Of a stretch of DNA of 64,000 nt, positions 1 through 11,420 are shown in pieces. The stretch lies in NCBI GenBank assembly GCA_037962975.1, contig CM075670.1, positions 82,401,501 through 82,465,500 of the forward strand, given 5' to 3'. Position 1 is the first letter of the stretch, and every line of letters starts with the position of its first letter. The position numbers and the translations under genes are program-made. Source of the stretch: Clitoria ternatea. Taxonomy: Eukaryota > Streptophyta > Magnoliopsida > Fabales > Fabaceae. The notes beneath the pieces were generated by a model, which had not been told where the DNA came from, did not search any database, and was given only the letters and a program-made list of their open reading frames with translations.

Positions 1-34
1 TAACACTGCTAATGTCACAGCATAAATAAGGCAA

Positions 35-830
35 ATGATTTTAGGATATAATGAGTATAGGGGAAGTATTCAAGCCCAAAACCATGCCTTATTACAATTG
101 GAAACCCTGAAAATCAATGATATGAAGGATTTCCCAGCATATGCCGAGCAATATGAAATGCTTGCGGCAAAGACAGGTAGAATCTACCTAGACCCAGAAC
201 TTTCAACAAAGTTCTTCAGAAAATTTCCATTCCCTTTTAGCACAAAGATAATGGAATTATGGGATCAAGCAAATCCTAATATGACTGTAGGAATAGGACC
301 TAGAAAAATCTTCACCTTCCAAGTCTTCCAACAGCTTTGCCAACAGAATGAAATCTCGCCAGGTGAAAGATTTCTCACTTTGTAGAAACATTTATGTACC
401 CGGAGTATACAGAAATCAAAGAGCTAGAAAACCACTTAGAAGATCAACCACTTATAACGGAACACCTCCCAGAAACCAAGTCAAGAAGGTTAGACCCTCA
501 AAACCTTGAACTACGACCTGCAAATGTTTTATTTATGGTCAAAGAGGACATTTTGCAAGAGATTGCAGAAACCAAAATGTCATAAGAGAGAGAGACTCCA
601 TGCCTATCAAAAATTAGAGTTACCAGAAAAGGGGAATATTGTCTCAGTATCAAAAGAAGAAATTCCTGATGATAGTGATATATGCTCCTACTCAGATAAT
701 GAAGGAGATCAAGAAAGAAAAGAATTCATAAACCTTTTCGATGATTCTAAAGACTTCTTCCTTATGATTCAATCTACCTTCAACAGCCCTTATGCCTAGA
801 GAAATCCTCCAAAAGACATAAGAACCCGAG
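35..830 (+). pseudogene. Caulimovirid-like coat protein relic with decayed zinc knuckle
   Basis: Two adjoining open stretches (35-385 and about 394-799) look like the C-terminal part of a plant pararetrovirus (Caulimoviridae) coat protein. The first has the aromatic and basic capsid-type segment with a FRKFPFPF motif. Near 517-570 a CX2CX4HX4C-type zinc knuckle can be read, but its second cysteine codon now reads tyrosine. An acidic Ser/Asp-rich tail follows, then a Cys-X-His-X-Trp stretch near 840-860. Stop codons and frame changes break it, so it is a dead endogenous copy. No movement protein, protease or RT is visible in the window. A divergent retrotransposon gag is the main alternative. 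The family call rests on recognition of the pattern, not on a search. Confidence 0.45.
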
Positions 831-1004
831 AACAACAGGAATGTCAACATGAGTGGGAATACTATGTATACATCAATTTATCAGTTAGGCAACAAGTCAT
901 ATAGCACACACTTAACATATTATCAAGCAAGTAATCAAACAATTCACATAGTATATCAAAGAAACAATACATGTCATAGCAATTGGCCCTAAATTTTTGA
1001 AAAT
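831..1004. other. Unassigned AT-rich stretch, probably leader of the minus-strand element
   Basis: No gene is seen. The stretch lies between the viral-like relic and a reversed primer-binding site, so it probably contains the leader of the minus-strand Tekay-like element. The exact junction with the relic is not visible. Confidence 0.35.
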
Positions 1005-1016
1005 GCTCTGATACCA
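1005..1016 (-). promoter_or_regulatory. Primer-binding site, tRNA-iMet type (minus strand)
   Basis: The reverse complement reads TGGTATCAGAGC, the usual initiator-Met tRNA primer site. It lies 4 bases from an LTR edge (TGTGACACCCC at 1021), so that LTR is the 5' LTR of a minus-strand element whose body extends left of the window. Confidence 0.8.
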
Positions 1017-1020
1017 CCAT

Positions 1021-1465
1021 TGTGACACCCCAAAACCCAAATTACAAATTCCAATTTATTAACCTAAATTTTTGAAATAAATTTTTCACGTTTAAATAAT
1101 TATTTTGAAATTCATAATTTAAATTCTGAGGTTACGTAAAAATTGATAAATGTGGAATATTATCATGCATACTAGTCGTGGACGAATAAAATATAATACA
1201 TTTATATAGCATAAACGATAAAGAAGATTACAGTACAAGGTATATAATAATATTATTACACCATATTAAATCTCAATTGAAGTCAACACTCAAGCAATAA
1301 AACATAAAAGCTTCATTAATTGCACCACTCGTCATTCTGTGTAGCATGCACTGTAAAAATAACGTAAGAGTGAGACAGAATATAGAATAAATATAAAATA
1401 AGTAAAATTGCACAAACACAATCAACAAACCATAATGATATGATGAATATGCCAAACAAGGTTAT
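1021..1465 (-). mobile_element. Tekay-like 5' LTR, left piece (split by Athila insertion)
   Basis: The piece starts with TGTGACACCCC directly beside the reversed iMet primer site. It is broken at 1465 by the Athila-like element and resumes at 49211. The inserted element is flanked by gttat (1461-1465) and gtcat (49206-49210), a target duplication with one mismatch. It is AT-rich and has no gene. Confidence 0.65.
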
Positions 1466-1944
1466 TGTTAGTCCTCAAATTTACAATAAATCTTTTAATA
1501 AAAATTTTATAAAAATAAGAAAAATTTGGTTAATTTGTTAGAAAATTAGGTTTTAATTCAATAAATAGATGTTGTTGGAAATAATCTACCCTTGATCAAT
1601 TTTCTCTAGTTTTGCAGTGAAAAAGTAAAGAATTCAAGAGAAAATTATACTGGAGGATCTGACGCGTAGCATTAATCCCACGCGTAGCGTGGACTCTGAA
1701 TTTTGATGCTGACGCTACGTGTCACATCCATGCGTAGCGTCAGTGCTGCGTGGTCTCCACCTCCAACTTGGCCAACCACTCCACTTGGACCCAATAATGG
1801 ATACTCCACTCAGCACCAAGGGCACCCCACTAAGCACAAATGGCCAAAATACAGTGGAGACACGTCCAAGTGGCCAAGCATGATCAAATTTAATAATTTG
1901 AAGTGGTCATTATCAGTTGTTTAATGGAAGCTGAGTCAGGGGCC

Positions 1945-1977
1945 TGACGCGTAGCGTCACACTGACGCGTAGCGTCA
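1945..1977. repeat. Two identical 15-bp hairpins upstream of the LTR TATA box
   Basis: TGACGCGTAGCGTCA occurs twice, at 1945-1959 and 1963-1977. Each is a perfect 6-bp stem around GTA. They lie 18 bp apart, just upstream of the TATA box. A related copy at 1679-1693 is CCACGCGTAGCGTGG. In the 3' LTR the first of the pair is intact and the second has one change. Confidence 0.85.
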
Positions 1978-1994
1978 GCACCCTTGCTCAGCCC

Positions 1995-2002
1995 TATAAA
2001 TA
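1995..2002 (+). promoter_or_regulatory. TATA box of the Athila-like LTR
   Basis: TATAAATA sits within a CCCTATAAATAGGG context, itself nearly palindromic, and is repeated in the 3' LTR at 48169-48176. Transcription of the element likely starts about 30 bp downstream. Confidence 0.7.
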
Positions 2003-3040
2003 GGGCCATCCAACACCATTCAACATATCCCATTCTCATTCTCTTCTCTTTTTTTCTCTCTTTATGCTCGACTTTGAGTACTTCTTTTGTGAGTTGTAGT
2101 TCTAGAATAGTTTTCTAGATACTTGAGTGTGTTTTGGTGTATTGTGATCGTTGTATCGTGAAGTTTCCATCGTCTTCGTAATGTCAAACTATGTAAGTGT
2201 TGTTTTTACTTTCACCATGTGTAACTAATTTGTTTATGTTGGAATTGGTGAACTAATCTATTGAGTATAATGTTATGAATTCGACCTCTGCATGTTTATG
2301 ATTCAATTCCATGTTAGTATTTCAACCTTTTATTAATATGAACGTCAAACGGGAGAATGATTTTCATGTGTATTGAAACTTGTTTTATTAGTATGAATGT
2401 CAAACGGGAGAATGATTATTCATGCCGTATTAAAACTTGTTTTGACGAAAGTAAAAGTTAGAATACCCTTGGTATCTCAATTCTATAGGGGTTGTTAACC
2501 ATTGTTGCCATAAGGCCAGGCCTTAATGCAAGTTTTTACTAAGAAAGCTCACGAGGGATCGGACTTTACGGTGAATTCTTAGAATTTATATCACGAGGGA
2601 TCGGTTATAATGATTTTAAGCTGCAATGACATGAAACTTTGATGATTAAATATGCATGTCTTGAGTTCCTCATTGTTATTCTAGATTAGGGATCCAATTT
2701 CCAACATAATTTGTTCATCTATGTTTATCTCAAGTATCTTACCTATTTTAGATTGCAACTCAACTTTTTAGATAGATTTTTATTTTCTTTTTATCTCATG
2801 AACAACTCAACCATGCTATCTTGTGAATATTGTATAAATTGTATATAAATCATTCTTTTGTCCATAACATTCTTCACATTTACCATAGTGAATAGAAAAT
2901 TACTATTGTTATTGGACTTTCAATCCCAGTGGAACGATATCTAAATTTTGAAAACTACAAATGATTGGTGCGCTTGCCAATTAACAACCCGGTGGTAGAA
3001 ATGAATGGTTCAGACGCTATCGCTGGGTTAACAAGTTTTT

Positions 3041-3058
3041 TGGCGCCGTCACCGGGCA
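3041..3058 (+). promoter_or_regulatory. Primer-binding site, tRNA-Asp type
   Basis: TGGCGCCGTCACCGGGCA lies 7 bases after the 5' LTR. It resembles the tRNA-Asp 3' end complement used by Athila elements, with a few mismatches. Confidence 0.8.
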
Positions 3059-3188
3059 TTAAATTGTTTCAGTAAAATAGTAAATTTTTAATTACTGTGG
3101 TAAATATTTTTTTTACCTTAGTTATATATTGTTATTTATTTACTTTTTCTTATCATTGTTACACTAACTTTCTTTGTCTAGTTTGTGT

Positions 3189-3973
3189 ATGCAAACCCGA
3201 TCTACTGCAGGTAAAATTTATTTTGATCCTAAGATAGAAAGGTTTGTAAAGAAAATCAAGTCTTTGAAATCTAAAACACAAACTAAATATTCTTCTACTT
3301 CTAAAACTTTTGAAAATTCAAATATGGCTGCTGAAAAGAGAACATTGGGACAGTTTGCTGCTATTAATGGTCCACCCCGCGTTTCGGGAATGTTTCAAGG
3401 ACCTGTTGTACCAGTGGAGATTAAACCTGCTACTTTAAATATTATTCAAAATAATCAATTTGCTGGCTTAAATCATGAAGAACCATATGAACATTTAACT
3501 ATTTTTTATGAGTTATGTAGCACAATTAGTTTTGAACCCAATCAAGAAGAATCTGTTTATATGAGGTTATTTTCTTTTTCATTGATTGGTAAAGCTAAAG
3601 AATGGTTTAAATCTTGCCCACCGGGTAGTTTTGTAAACAGGTCCGATGTTGAAAGAAAATTTTTGGAAAGATTTTATTCTCCTTCAAAATATTTTGAAGC
3701 CATGACAGCCATACATTCTTTTTCACAAAATAATGATGAATCATTAGGGGAAACATGGGAATGATTCAAGACACTCTTGAGAAAATGTCCAAACCATTAC
3801 CTGGATGATGCTGAAAAGGTAAGGATCGTTTACCATGGTTTATTACCTTAGTTCAAGATGATGTTAGATGCTTGTGTAGGTGGTTCTTTAATGAACAAGA
3901 CTATGGAGGAAGCAATTGAGATATTGGAATCAATGTCTATTAGTGACCGCCAAGCAAAACATGAAAGAGGTAA
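3189..3973 (+). pseudogene. gag: Athila-like gag, first segment
   Basis: This is the N-terminal part of the capsid polyprotein. The chosen start is ATG 3189 (MQTRS), matching the MQSRS start of the Athila gag at 33255. The retrotransposon gag domain is visible: ...EEPYEHLTIFYELC, then AKEWF and FLERFY blocks typical of Ty3 gag. In-frame stops at 3762-3764 (an Arg position in WERFKTLLRKCP) and near 3849 (a Gln position) break it. The frame is then cut by the Tekay element at 3974. It continues at 14177 after the duplicated GGTAA, in the same frame once the insert and one target copy are removed. Confidence 0.88.
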
Positions 3974-6674
3974 TGTAACATCCCAATTTTAAAGTTAAAT
4001 ACTGAATGAAAAATAAACTATTAAGGTTTGATTTCAAAGTGAGAAGTTAATTGATAATCATAATCGGATTAACTTAAGGAATAATGACAATTTAATTAAG
4101 GCATAGTTGGTGAAAGATGGCTGTTTGTGATTGGTGAGTTACGTGAGTGGGCTGCGACTCACGTTCTCTCATCCCACTTCCTTCTCTTCGCATGTATATA
4201 TATATATATACCCTGTATCACCGTGGATACTCGTTCTTTTCCACTGCTGTATCCTCTCTTTTCTTCTTCCTCGTTTTTATCCTCTTTTCCCTTCCCCTGT
4301 TTTGCTCTTCATTTCTGGAGAACGCAACGACGGTGCCGAAGAAAGGTCAGAGTCCCCTTCAACTGGTGGAAGACGACCATTGAAGCAGAGGAAGAACAAC
4401 TTCTCATCCCCAAGCCGATTTCAGAGTACGACGGTGCGAAGGAGATCTGGACGAGTCAGATAGAGTGTCAGACCGAATGTTGAGAGCAGGAGAGCTACTT
4501 GAGTTCCTTTCCATAGGTAGGGGGCGCTTGCATGTCAAATGCATGGTCCACGAACGGTATCAGATGAATGTATTGCTTTAAGTGTGTGCATGTGTTTGTG
4601 GCGATTGAATAATATGCATGATTGTTGATTTTGGATCCTGTGTAAGATAGTAGTTGTACAATAATTGCATGTGATCCAGATGGTGGTAATGTAGCCTGTT
4701 AGCCTTGTTATAGACGAATGAAATGCATGGTCCTATCTCTGTTAACACTGTGAGAACACGAACGTATGATTGTTGGTTGATTTGTCAGATGATATTACCT
4801 TGACTGTCCGATTGCTATGCATGTTGTTATGGCTGGTAAAGTATATGTAACGACTGTGTTGAATCTGTTCCTACTACGATGGTTGCGAAGGAGTATCAGT
4901 TGAGTAATGATGGTTGCTGGTAAATGCATTAGCTGCATGTGTAAGAATGGGGTAACCTGTGGAAGGTCTAGAGCCCCGAGGGAATGGCTTCCAGCTACAG
5001 TCCTTGGCTAGATCCTGTGAGAGCTCGTGGTAGCCGTAGGAGCTAGAGATGAGTCTCGAGATGTCAATGGGAGACCGGTACCACACGGGAAGAGCTGATG
5101 GACGAGTGGCCAGTAGGAGGGAAACTATAACTGAAAGTCATTACTTAAGTCGGATCCGCAGGCATGCATGTAGATATGATGCTGATTAAGATAGTACGCA
5201 TAGCATGTGTTGAGTATTATGGATGATTTCCTAATGTGTGGATGCATGTGTACGTGTAAATAGAGATGAACTTTATGTAGTATGTATATTATAGATATCA
5301 TTCCGATTTGCATGGTCTTAGTTTAACCTGAATACGACTGAGTGAAAGTAAGTATACGTACTGACATTGATACCGAGTCTTTGGTTGTCATTTTGCATGT
5401 AAAAGCTCACCCCTACAGTGGTTACATTTTCAGTGAATATCCCTCGGAATGAAGGATGAAGAAGAGGCCGAGTGTAGAGCAGAGAAACCGAGCGCTATGG
5501 GATATATATGTATATGTAAATACTGTGTATAAGGTCTTGTTAAGCCTTGGCCGGCTGGTATTTTGATTTTAGTCCTTATATCTGAACTTGAACACCTTCG
5601 GGTAGTGAAAACATGCTAATGCGTTGTAATACTTAATACGTCCTTATATATATGTGTGTTGCGTGTTGTTCTATACTATAGGTGATGTCCGAGTGGTAAA
5701 TATGGGTGTATAAGTATACCTTCCGAGCGTAGGAGATCAGTGTGGCTATGGGTAGAAGCGGAGCTAAGTCATTGTTGGAGGAAAGTGAGATAATGAGTCA
5801 TTCTGAGTGATGAGAGGTTGAATAATCCGAGCGATTGAGGTCGCATAGCCTAGAGTAGGAGTTGGTTCGAATCCCGTGAGTCACAATTATGAAATTTCAT
5901 GAGTAGAGGATAATCAATGATTTCTGAGTGAGAATCCGTCGAGTGAGCAGTTCACCGACCAGGGAACGACACCTAAGACTCCGTCGAGTGAGCAGTTCAC
6001 CGACCAGGGAACGACACCTAAGACTCTAAGTGGACCCATTGTAATAGATTGGCAAGTAGCTAAAGAACCTGAGTGAGTCCTGGCTTAGTAGGAAAATTAG
6101 AGCAGAAAATAATATGGTTACAGAATGAAAAGTAAGTAGAATGCCCCGAGTGGCGTAATGGATGTAGGAGTTATCCCGAGTGAGGAGTCTTCATAGATTC
6201 CGAGTGAGTGACTTGGAAATCATTTTTGGGTTGCCAATGTATATGTATATGTAATCCGATCGAGTGGAGCCAGGGAGTGGGAATGCTGTCTAAATAGAAC
6301 CGGTACGTATTAAGAGGAATCCGAGTGGGTTAAGAAGTGGATCTCCGTGAGTGAACCGTACGCTTAAACCGAGTGGAATGGCAGGATGCCGAGTGAACTT
6401 CTCACTCCAGCGAACAAGGTGCTCGCTCCAGCGAGTGTGTTTCAGGAAGACTCTTGCGTGAGTATCGGTTAGGCGAATCATCACTCGCCCGAGCGACTTG
6501 AGCTATTTCGCCCAAGCGTGTGGGGTCACGCTGAAGCAAGTGGACGTTACTTATGATTTCTCCCTTGCCTTTCTTCTTCTTTTCTATACCGAGTGACCAG
6601 TGGTTGTTTGTATGAAAATCCTTCTTTCCCTGTTTCTTTGGGTTTAATTATTTATTAAAAATTAGGGTGTTACA
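3974..6674 (+). repeat. 5' LTR of the Tekay element
   Basis: This 2701-bp copy differs from the 3' LTR by many C/T and G/A changes and two larger changes. It carries a perfect 45-bp tandem duplication (5936-5980 and 5981-6025), and it lacks roughly 90 bp present at about 13951-14055 of the 3' LTR. The last kilobase is rich in CCGAGTG and paired CTCGCTCCAGCGAG-type motifs. Overlapping open frames near 4127-4480 recur in both LTRs but resemble no protein. Confidence 0.93.
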
Positions 6675-6677
6675 TTT

Positions 6678-6689
6678 TGGTATCAGAGC
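6678..6689 (+). promoter_or_regulatory. Primer-binding site, tRNA-iMet
   Basis: TGGTATCAGAGC lies 3 bases after the 5' LTR, an exact initiator-Met primer motif. The leader 6690-6962 holds no gene. Confidence 0.93.
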
Positions 6690-6962
6690 AGACCGAAAGG
6701 TCCAAGGCCAAGGTATGCTTACCGAGTGTGAGTGGTTGTGTGCTTTCTGATCGAATGATCATTATTATTGTGATATTATTGAACCTGATTGATGCTATGA
6801 TATTGAATTGTGGATAAGAGGTTATTCCCCCTGGTCCGATTGATTGTGTAACATAAAGGAATGGCATAGTGTGCTAAGTTAGTAAATATTAGACTGAGAT
6901 GCGATCGGTAGTAAGTGGCTCGGTATGCTTATCCTTGAAGGGTGTTAATTTCAGGATAAGGG

Positions 6963-8032
6963 ATGACGCATCGCCAAAGCATGGAGGCTATAGCCACAGC
7001 ATTCCGACGCTTTACGGACGTGTTCGAGAGGCAGGGCCAGACTCGAGCTGAGGATGGCCATGTGCTGGACCGCTTCCTGAAGAGGAAGCTGAGTGAATTT
7101 CAGGGAGGACGGAACCTTGAGGCAGCTCTTAAATGGACTCAGGAACTGGAGAGGATTTTTGGCTGTACCGAGGCCCAAAAGGTAGAGTGTGCAGTGTATA
7201 TGCTGCGAACAAGGCAGAAAACTGATGGAAGATAGCCAGAAACCGACTTCCGGAGGATGATGCTCAGCTGACTTGGAATGATTTCAAGACATGCTTCTTA
7301 GAGAAGTACTTCCCCGACACAGTAAGGAGTCGGAAGGAGTTGGAGTTTATGGAGCTGAAGTAGGGCTCCATGACTGTGGAAGAGTACGCAACTAGGTTCG
7401 AGGAGTTGTGCCTATTCTACCCACCTTTCCAACAACCAGGGACGGAGAGCTCCAAGTGCCTTAAATTTGAAAATGGATTGAGATCAGATATTAAGAGAGC
7501 CTGCAGATATCAAGAGGTCAGGAGTTTCCCTGTATTGGTGAACAAATGTAGAATATTTGAAGAGGATGACAAGGCCCACTCGGGCCAGAGCGGCAGAACC
7601 AACCGGTACTTGAGGCCTCAGCAGTCATGGTTCAAGAGGCCAGGAAATATAGGAAGAAGTGGACCCTTTACCAGATATCAAGATCGCAGTAACCAAGGGA
7701 GACAGATGAGTGGACGACCAAAATATGGCAAGTGTTTTAAGTGCAACAGTGACCACTTTGCTCAGAATTGCAATAGTACAGAGGTCAAGTGCTTTCATTG
7801 CCAGGAGAAGGGGCACATTCGCCCCGACTGCCCCCAACTTCATCAAGCAAACCCCAATGCACATCATGGAGGTTTCCAAGAGAGAAACCGAGGGATCGAT
7901 AACCAAGGACCGAGCGGCAGAGGTAGCAGAGCCAGAGGGAATATAATGTTTGCCCCAAACAACTGGAAGAGAGACGCCGATCAACCAACTGCTAGAAGAG
8001 TAAACGCAATCAACGCGGAAGATGCTGCATAG
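6963..8032 (+). pseudogene. gag: Tekay gag (capsid and nucleocapsid)
   Basis: The capsid domain runs from the ATG at 6963 to about 7600, including LKWTQELERIF and, after a break, FLEKYFPDTVR and TVEEYATRFEEL. The nucleocapsid part (about 7730-7845) has two CX2CX4HX4C-type knuckles: CFKCNSDHFAQNC and CFHCQEKGHIRPDC. A one-base deletion near 7213 shifts the frame within a RNKAENWW-like block, whose second Trp codon is now TGA. TAG at 7361-7363 and TAG at 8030-8032 stand where Gln is expected. The same frame continues into protease, so gag-pol was a single ORF. Confidence 0.92.
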
Positions 8033-8041
8033 GCAAATGAC

Positions 8042-9868
8042 TTGGTACAGAGTAAGTGCCTACTCAGTAAATATACACTTAATGTAATTTTTGATTCTGG
8101 AGCCACCCACTCCTTCGTAGCTGATGAGTGTGTGAGACGACTACGATTACCGACTATGGATATGGATCAGACTTTGGAAGTAACCAACCCGACTGGCCCT
8201 AAGGTGTTGACATCAATAATGTGTAAGGGCGTAACGTTTGTGTTAGACGATCGGAGTTTTACCTTCGATCTTGTGTGTATGCCTCTGAAAGGCCTTGATA
8301 TCGTGCTCGGCATAGATTGGCTTTCAGCCAACAAGGTGTTAGTGGATTGTAGAAATCGAAGGATAATCTTCCCGAGGCAGCACAATGAGGACGACACGAC
8401 ACAAGGTATAGCTCAACTGTTTATGATGTTTTGTTTAACCGAGGGTGAAAGTAAAACCCGAGTGAACAAAATTCCGACTATCTGTGAATTCCCAGAAGTG
8501 TTTCCCAAGGACGTACCGAGTGTCCCTCCCAATAGAGAAGTTGAATTCTCTATAGACTTGATTCCTGGAGCCGAGCCAGTCTCTAGTGCACCTTATAGAA
8601 TGTCCCCAACTGAATTGGCCGAGCTGAAGAAGCAAGTGGATGAGTTACTTGGAAAACAATTCATTAGACCGAGCGTATCACCATGGGGCGCACCTGTGCT
8701 GCTTGTTAAGAAGAAGGATGGCAGCATGAGACTTTGTATAGATTACCGACAGCTAAACAAACTCACGATTAAGAACCGATACCCATTGCTCCGAATTGAT
8801 GACTTGATCGACCAACTGCGTGGAGCCTCAGTCTTCTCGAAAATTGACCTACGATCGGGATACCACCAAATCCGAGTGAAGGACTCGGATATCCCAAAGA
8901 CTGCCTTTAGGACTCGGTATGGACATTACGAGTATGTAGTGATGTTGTTCGGTGTAACAAATGCCCCTGCCGTCTTCATGAATTACATGAACAGCATATT
9001 CCACCCATATCTAGACCGATTCGTAGTAATCTTCATCGATGATATCTTGGTCTACTCCAAGACTCCTGAGGAGCATGAAGGACACCTCCGAGCGGTACTT
9101 CAAGTGTTAAGGGAGAAGCAGCTGTTCGCGAAGCTTTCAAAGTGCGATTTCTGGATGGATAAAATCCATTTCCTCGAACATGTGATTTCCGAGGAAGGTG
9201 TCTCGGTGGACCCTTCGAAGGTGACAACTATAATGGCATGGGAGAGACCCAAGTCGGTCTCGGAGGTAAGGAGCTTTATGGGCCTGGCAGGTTATTATAG
9301 AAGATTCATTGAGGGTTTTTCCAAATTGGCCTTACCACTAACTAAGTTGACTCGGAAAAACATTCCCTTCGTGTGGAGTTCCGAGTGCGAGAGCAGTTTC
9401 CGAGGACTGAAAGACACGTTGACGACTGCCCCAGTGTTGGCATTACCTGACTTGCAAAAGAGCTTCGTGGTTTATTGTGATGCATCAGGACTTGGATTAG
9501 GATGCGTTCTAATGTAGAAAGACCGGGTGATAGCGTATGCCTCTCGGTAATTGAGACCTCACGAGCAGCATTATCCGACCCACGACTTGGAATTGGCAGC
9601 TGTGGTGTTCGCGTTAAAAATCTGGAGGCATTATTTGTTCAGGTCCAGGTTTGAAGTGTACAGTGATCACAAAAGCCTCAAATACTTATTCGACCAAAAG
9701 GAACTGAACATGAGGCAGAGAAGATGGATGGAATTTTTAAAAGATTATGATTTCGAGCTAAAGTACCATCCAGGTAAGGCAAACGTTGTTGCCGATGCGT
9801 TGAGTCAGAAATCCCTTCATGTAGCATTAATGATGGTGAAGGAGGTAGAGCTATTGGAACAGTTCTGA
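8042..9868 (+). pseudogene. pol: Tekay protease, reverse transcriptase and RNase H
   Basis: In order: aspartic protease (FDSGATHSFV at about 8090), the linker RT entry block EFPEVFPKDVPSVPP, then RT with RLCIDYRQLNKLT, SKIDLRSGYHQIRV and the catalytic FIDDILVYS at about 9030-9060. A GLAGYYRRFI thumb block follows. RNase H has YCDASGLGLGCVL, HDLELAAVVFALKIWRHYL, and SDHKSLKYLF. In-frame stops at 9515 (TAG for Gln), 9548 (TAA for Gln) and 9866 (TGA for Arg) are all one C-to-T change from the expected codon. The length fits the family. It is transcribed with gag from the 5' LTR. Confidence 0.95.
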
Positions 9869-10074
9869 GACATAAACTTACATGTTGACATCCCCTCCTC
9901 TCGGAAATTAACGATCGGCACGCTAAGGATTGCCAATGAATTCTTGAAATCCGTGTACGAGCAACAGCAGTCAGATCCCTACTTGGCTGAGATGAGGGAG
10001 ACTCAGGCCAAAGGTAAGGATTTGTCCTTGACCGAGGGGCCAGATGGAATTTTCGGAGTAAGAAATAGAATATA

Positions 10075-11376
10075 GTGCCGAGTGGAGGAGAATTAAGAAG
10101 AATGGTGCTTGATGAAGCTCACAAAAGCTTTCTAAGTATCCACCCGGGTGCCACGAAGATGTACCATGACCTGAGAACCCAGTTCTGGTGGCCCGGATTA
10201 AAAAGGAACGTGGCAGAATATATGACTCGGTGCATCACCTGTCAGAAGTCGAAAGTGGAGCACCAGAAGCCGTATGGTGCATTGCAACCCCTGGAGATTC
10301 CTGTGTGGAAATGGGACTCAATTGCCATGGACTTTGTCATGGGATTACCCAAAAACCGAGCGGGACATGATACGATTTGGGTCATTGTTGACTGACTGAC
10401 GAAGAATGCACACTTCCTACCTGTGAACATAAAGTACCCGTTGCATAAGTTAGCACGGATTTACATCCAAGAAATTGTCCGACTACATGGAGTGCCAACT
10501 TCCATCGTATCGGATAGGGATCCTAGGTTCACGTCCCAGTTTTGGACCAGCCTGCACCAGGAAATGGGCACAAAGCTTTGGCTAAGTTCCGCTTACCACC
10601 CCCAATCGGATGGACAATCCGAGCAAATGATTCAAAGCTTGGAGGACTTGCTAAGGGCGTGTGTGTTAGAGCACGGTGGAAACTGGGAGCAGTACCTTCC
10701 CTTGATTGAGTTTACATACAATAACAGCCATCACAACAGTATCGGTATGGCACCCTACGAAGCACTATATGGACGAAGATGCCGAACCCCACTTTGTTGG
10801 TCGGAAACAGGTGAGAGTCTACTGTTGGGACCAGAAATTGTAAAGCAAACATCAGAACAGATCCGAGTGATAAGGGAACGGATGAAGGCGTCCCAGGACA
10901 GGCAAAAGAGCTACCATGATAAACGAACCAAACCATTAGAGTTTTCAGTCGGAGACAGAGTGTTTTTGAAGACTTCTCTGAGTAAAAGAGTCGGGCGAGC
11001 CTTGAAAGGTGGAAAGTTGAGCCCCCGATACATTGGACCTTATGAGGTGTTGGAACGAGTCGGTTCCATGGCATACCGTATAGCATTACCGACTCACTTA
11101 TCCCGATTGCACAACGTGCTTCATGTGTCCCAACTGAGGAAGTATCTGCATGACCCCAGCAATACAGTGCTTGATGATGAAGTGGAAATCAAGGAAGACC
11201 TGACCACGACGACTATACCGATTAGAATCGTGGACCGATCGGTAAAGCGTTTAAGGAATAAGGACATACATCTGGTTAAAGTAGAGTGGCAGTAAGGCAG
11301 GACTACCTCTTGTACCTGGGAACGCGAAGACGCCATGAGACAGCAGTACCCCGAGTTGTTCAACCAAGGTGAGTGA
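10075..11376 (+). pseudogene. pol: Tekay integrase with C-terminal chromodomain
   Basis: The zinc-binding part shows HKSFLSIH and CITCQKSK. The catalytic core shows the first Asp in MDFVMGLP, the second in SDRDPRFTS, and Glu in DGQSEQ, the D,D,E order of retroviral-type integrase. The GPY-like module KLSPRYIGPYEVLERVG is at about 11010-11060. A short chromodomain follows with KVEWQ, a stop at 11293-11295, then TWERE...YPELF up to 11376. A one-base deletion near 10072 changes frame relative to RNase H, and TGA at 10393 replaces Arg of DRLTK. The chromodomain identifies the Tekay/Del lineage and normally targets insertion to silent chromatin. Confidence 0.95.
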
Positions 11377-11403
11377 CCGACTGAATTTCGAGGACGAAAT
11401 TCT

Positions 11404-11420
11404 TTTGAGAGGGGGAGAAC
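11404..11420 (+). promoter_or_regulatory. Polypurine tract of the Tekay element
   Basis: TTTGAGAGGGGGAGAAC ends directly at the 3' LTR (11421), the expected place for second-strand priming. Confidence 0.9.

Larger units (their letters stand above)
1466..3033 (+). repeat. 5' LTR of the Athila-like element
   Basis: This 1568-bp LTR has TG...CA ends and matches 47639-49205 along its whole length with scattered substitutions. Its U3 has a TATA box at 1995-2002 and several short inverted repeats of the ACGC-GTA-GCGT type at 1661-1745 and 1945-1977. Open frames inside it are accidental. Confidence 0.92.

Noticed and set aside
4127..4483. Three overlapping frames of 78-118 codons in the Tekay LTR, repeated at 11574-11908
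   Set aside because: They recur only because both LTRs are copies. Hydrophobic and Ser-rich text reflects T/C-rich sequence, and frames differ between the two LTR copies.
5820..5890. tRNA-like text GAGGTCGCATAGCC...GGTTCGAATCCCGTGAGTCA in the Tekay LTR (also about 13280-13335)
   Set aside because: GGTTCGAATCCC resembles a T-arm (B box), but I could not fold a full cloverleaf with matching acceptor and anticodon arms. It may be coincidence or a very old tRNA fragment.
7625..7988. Minus-strand frames of 67-119 codons opposite the Tekay gag
   Set aside because: They are antisense shadows of the nucleocapsid coding region.
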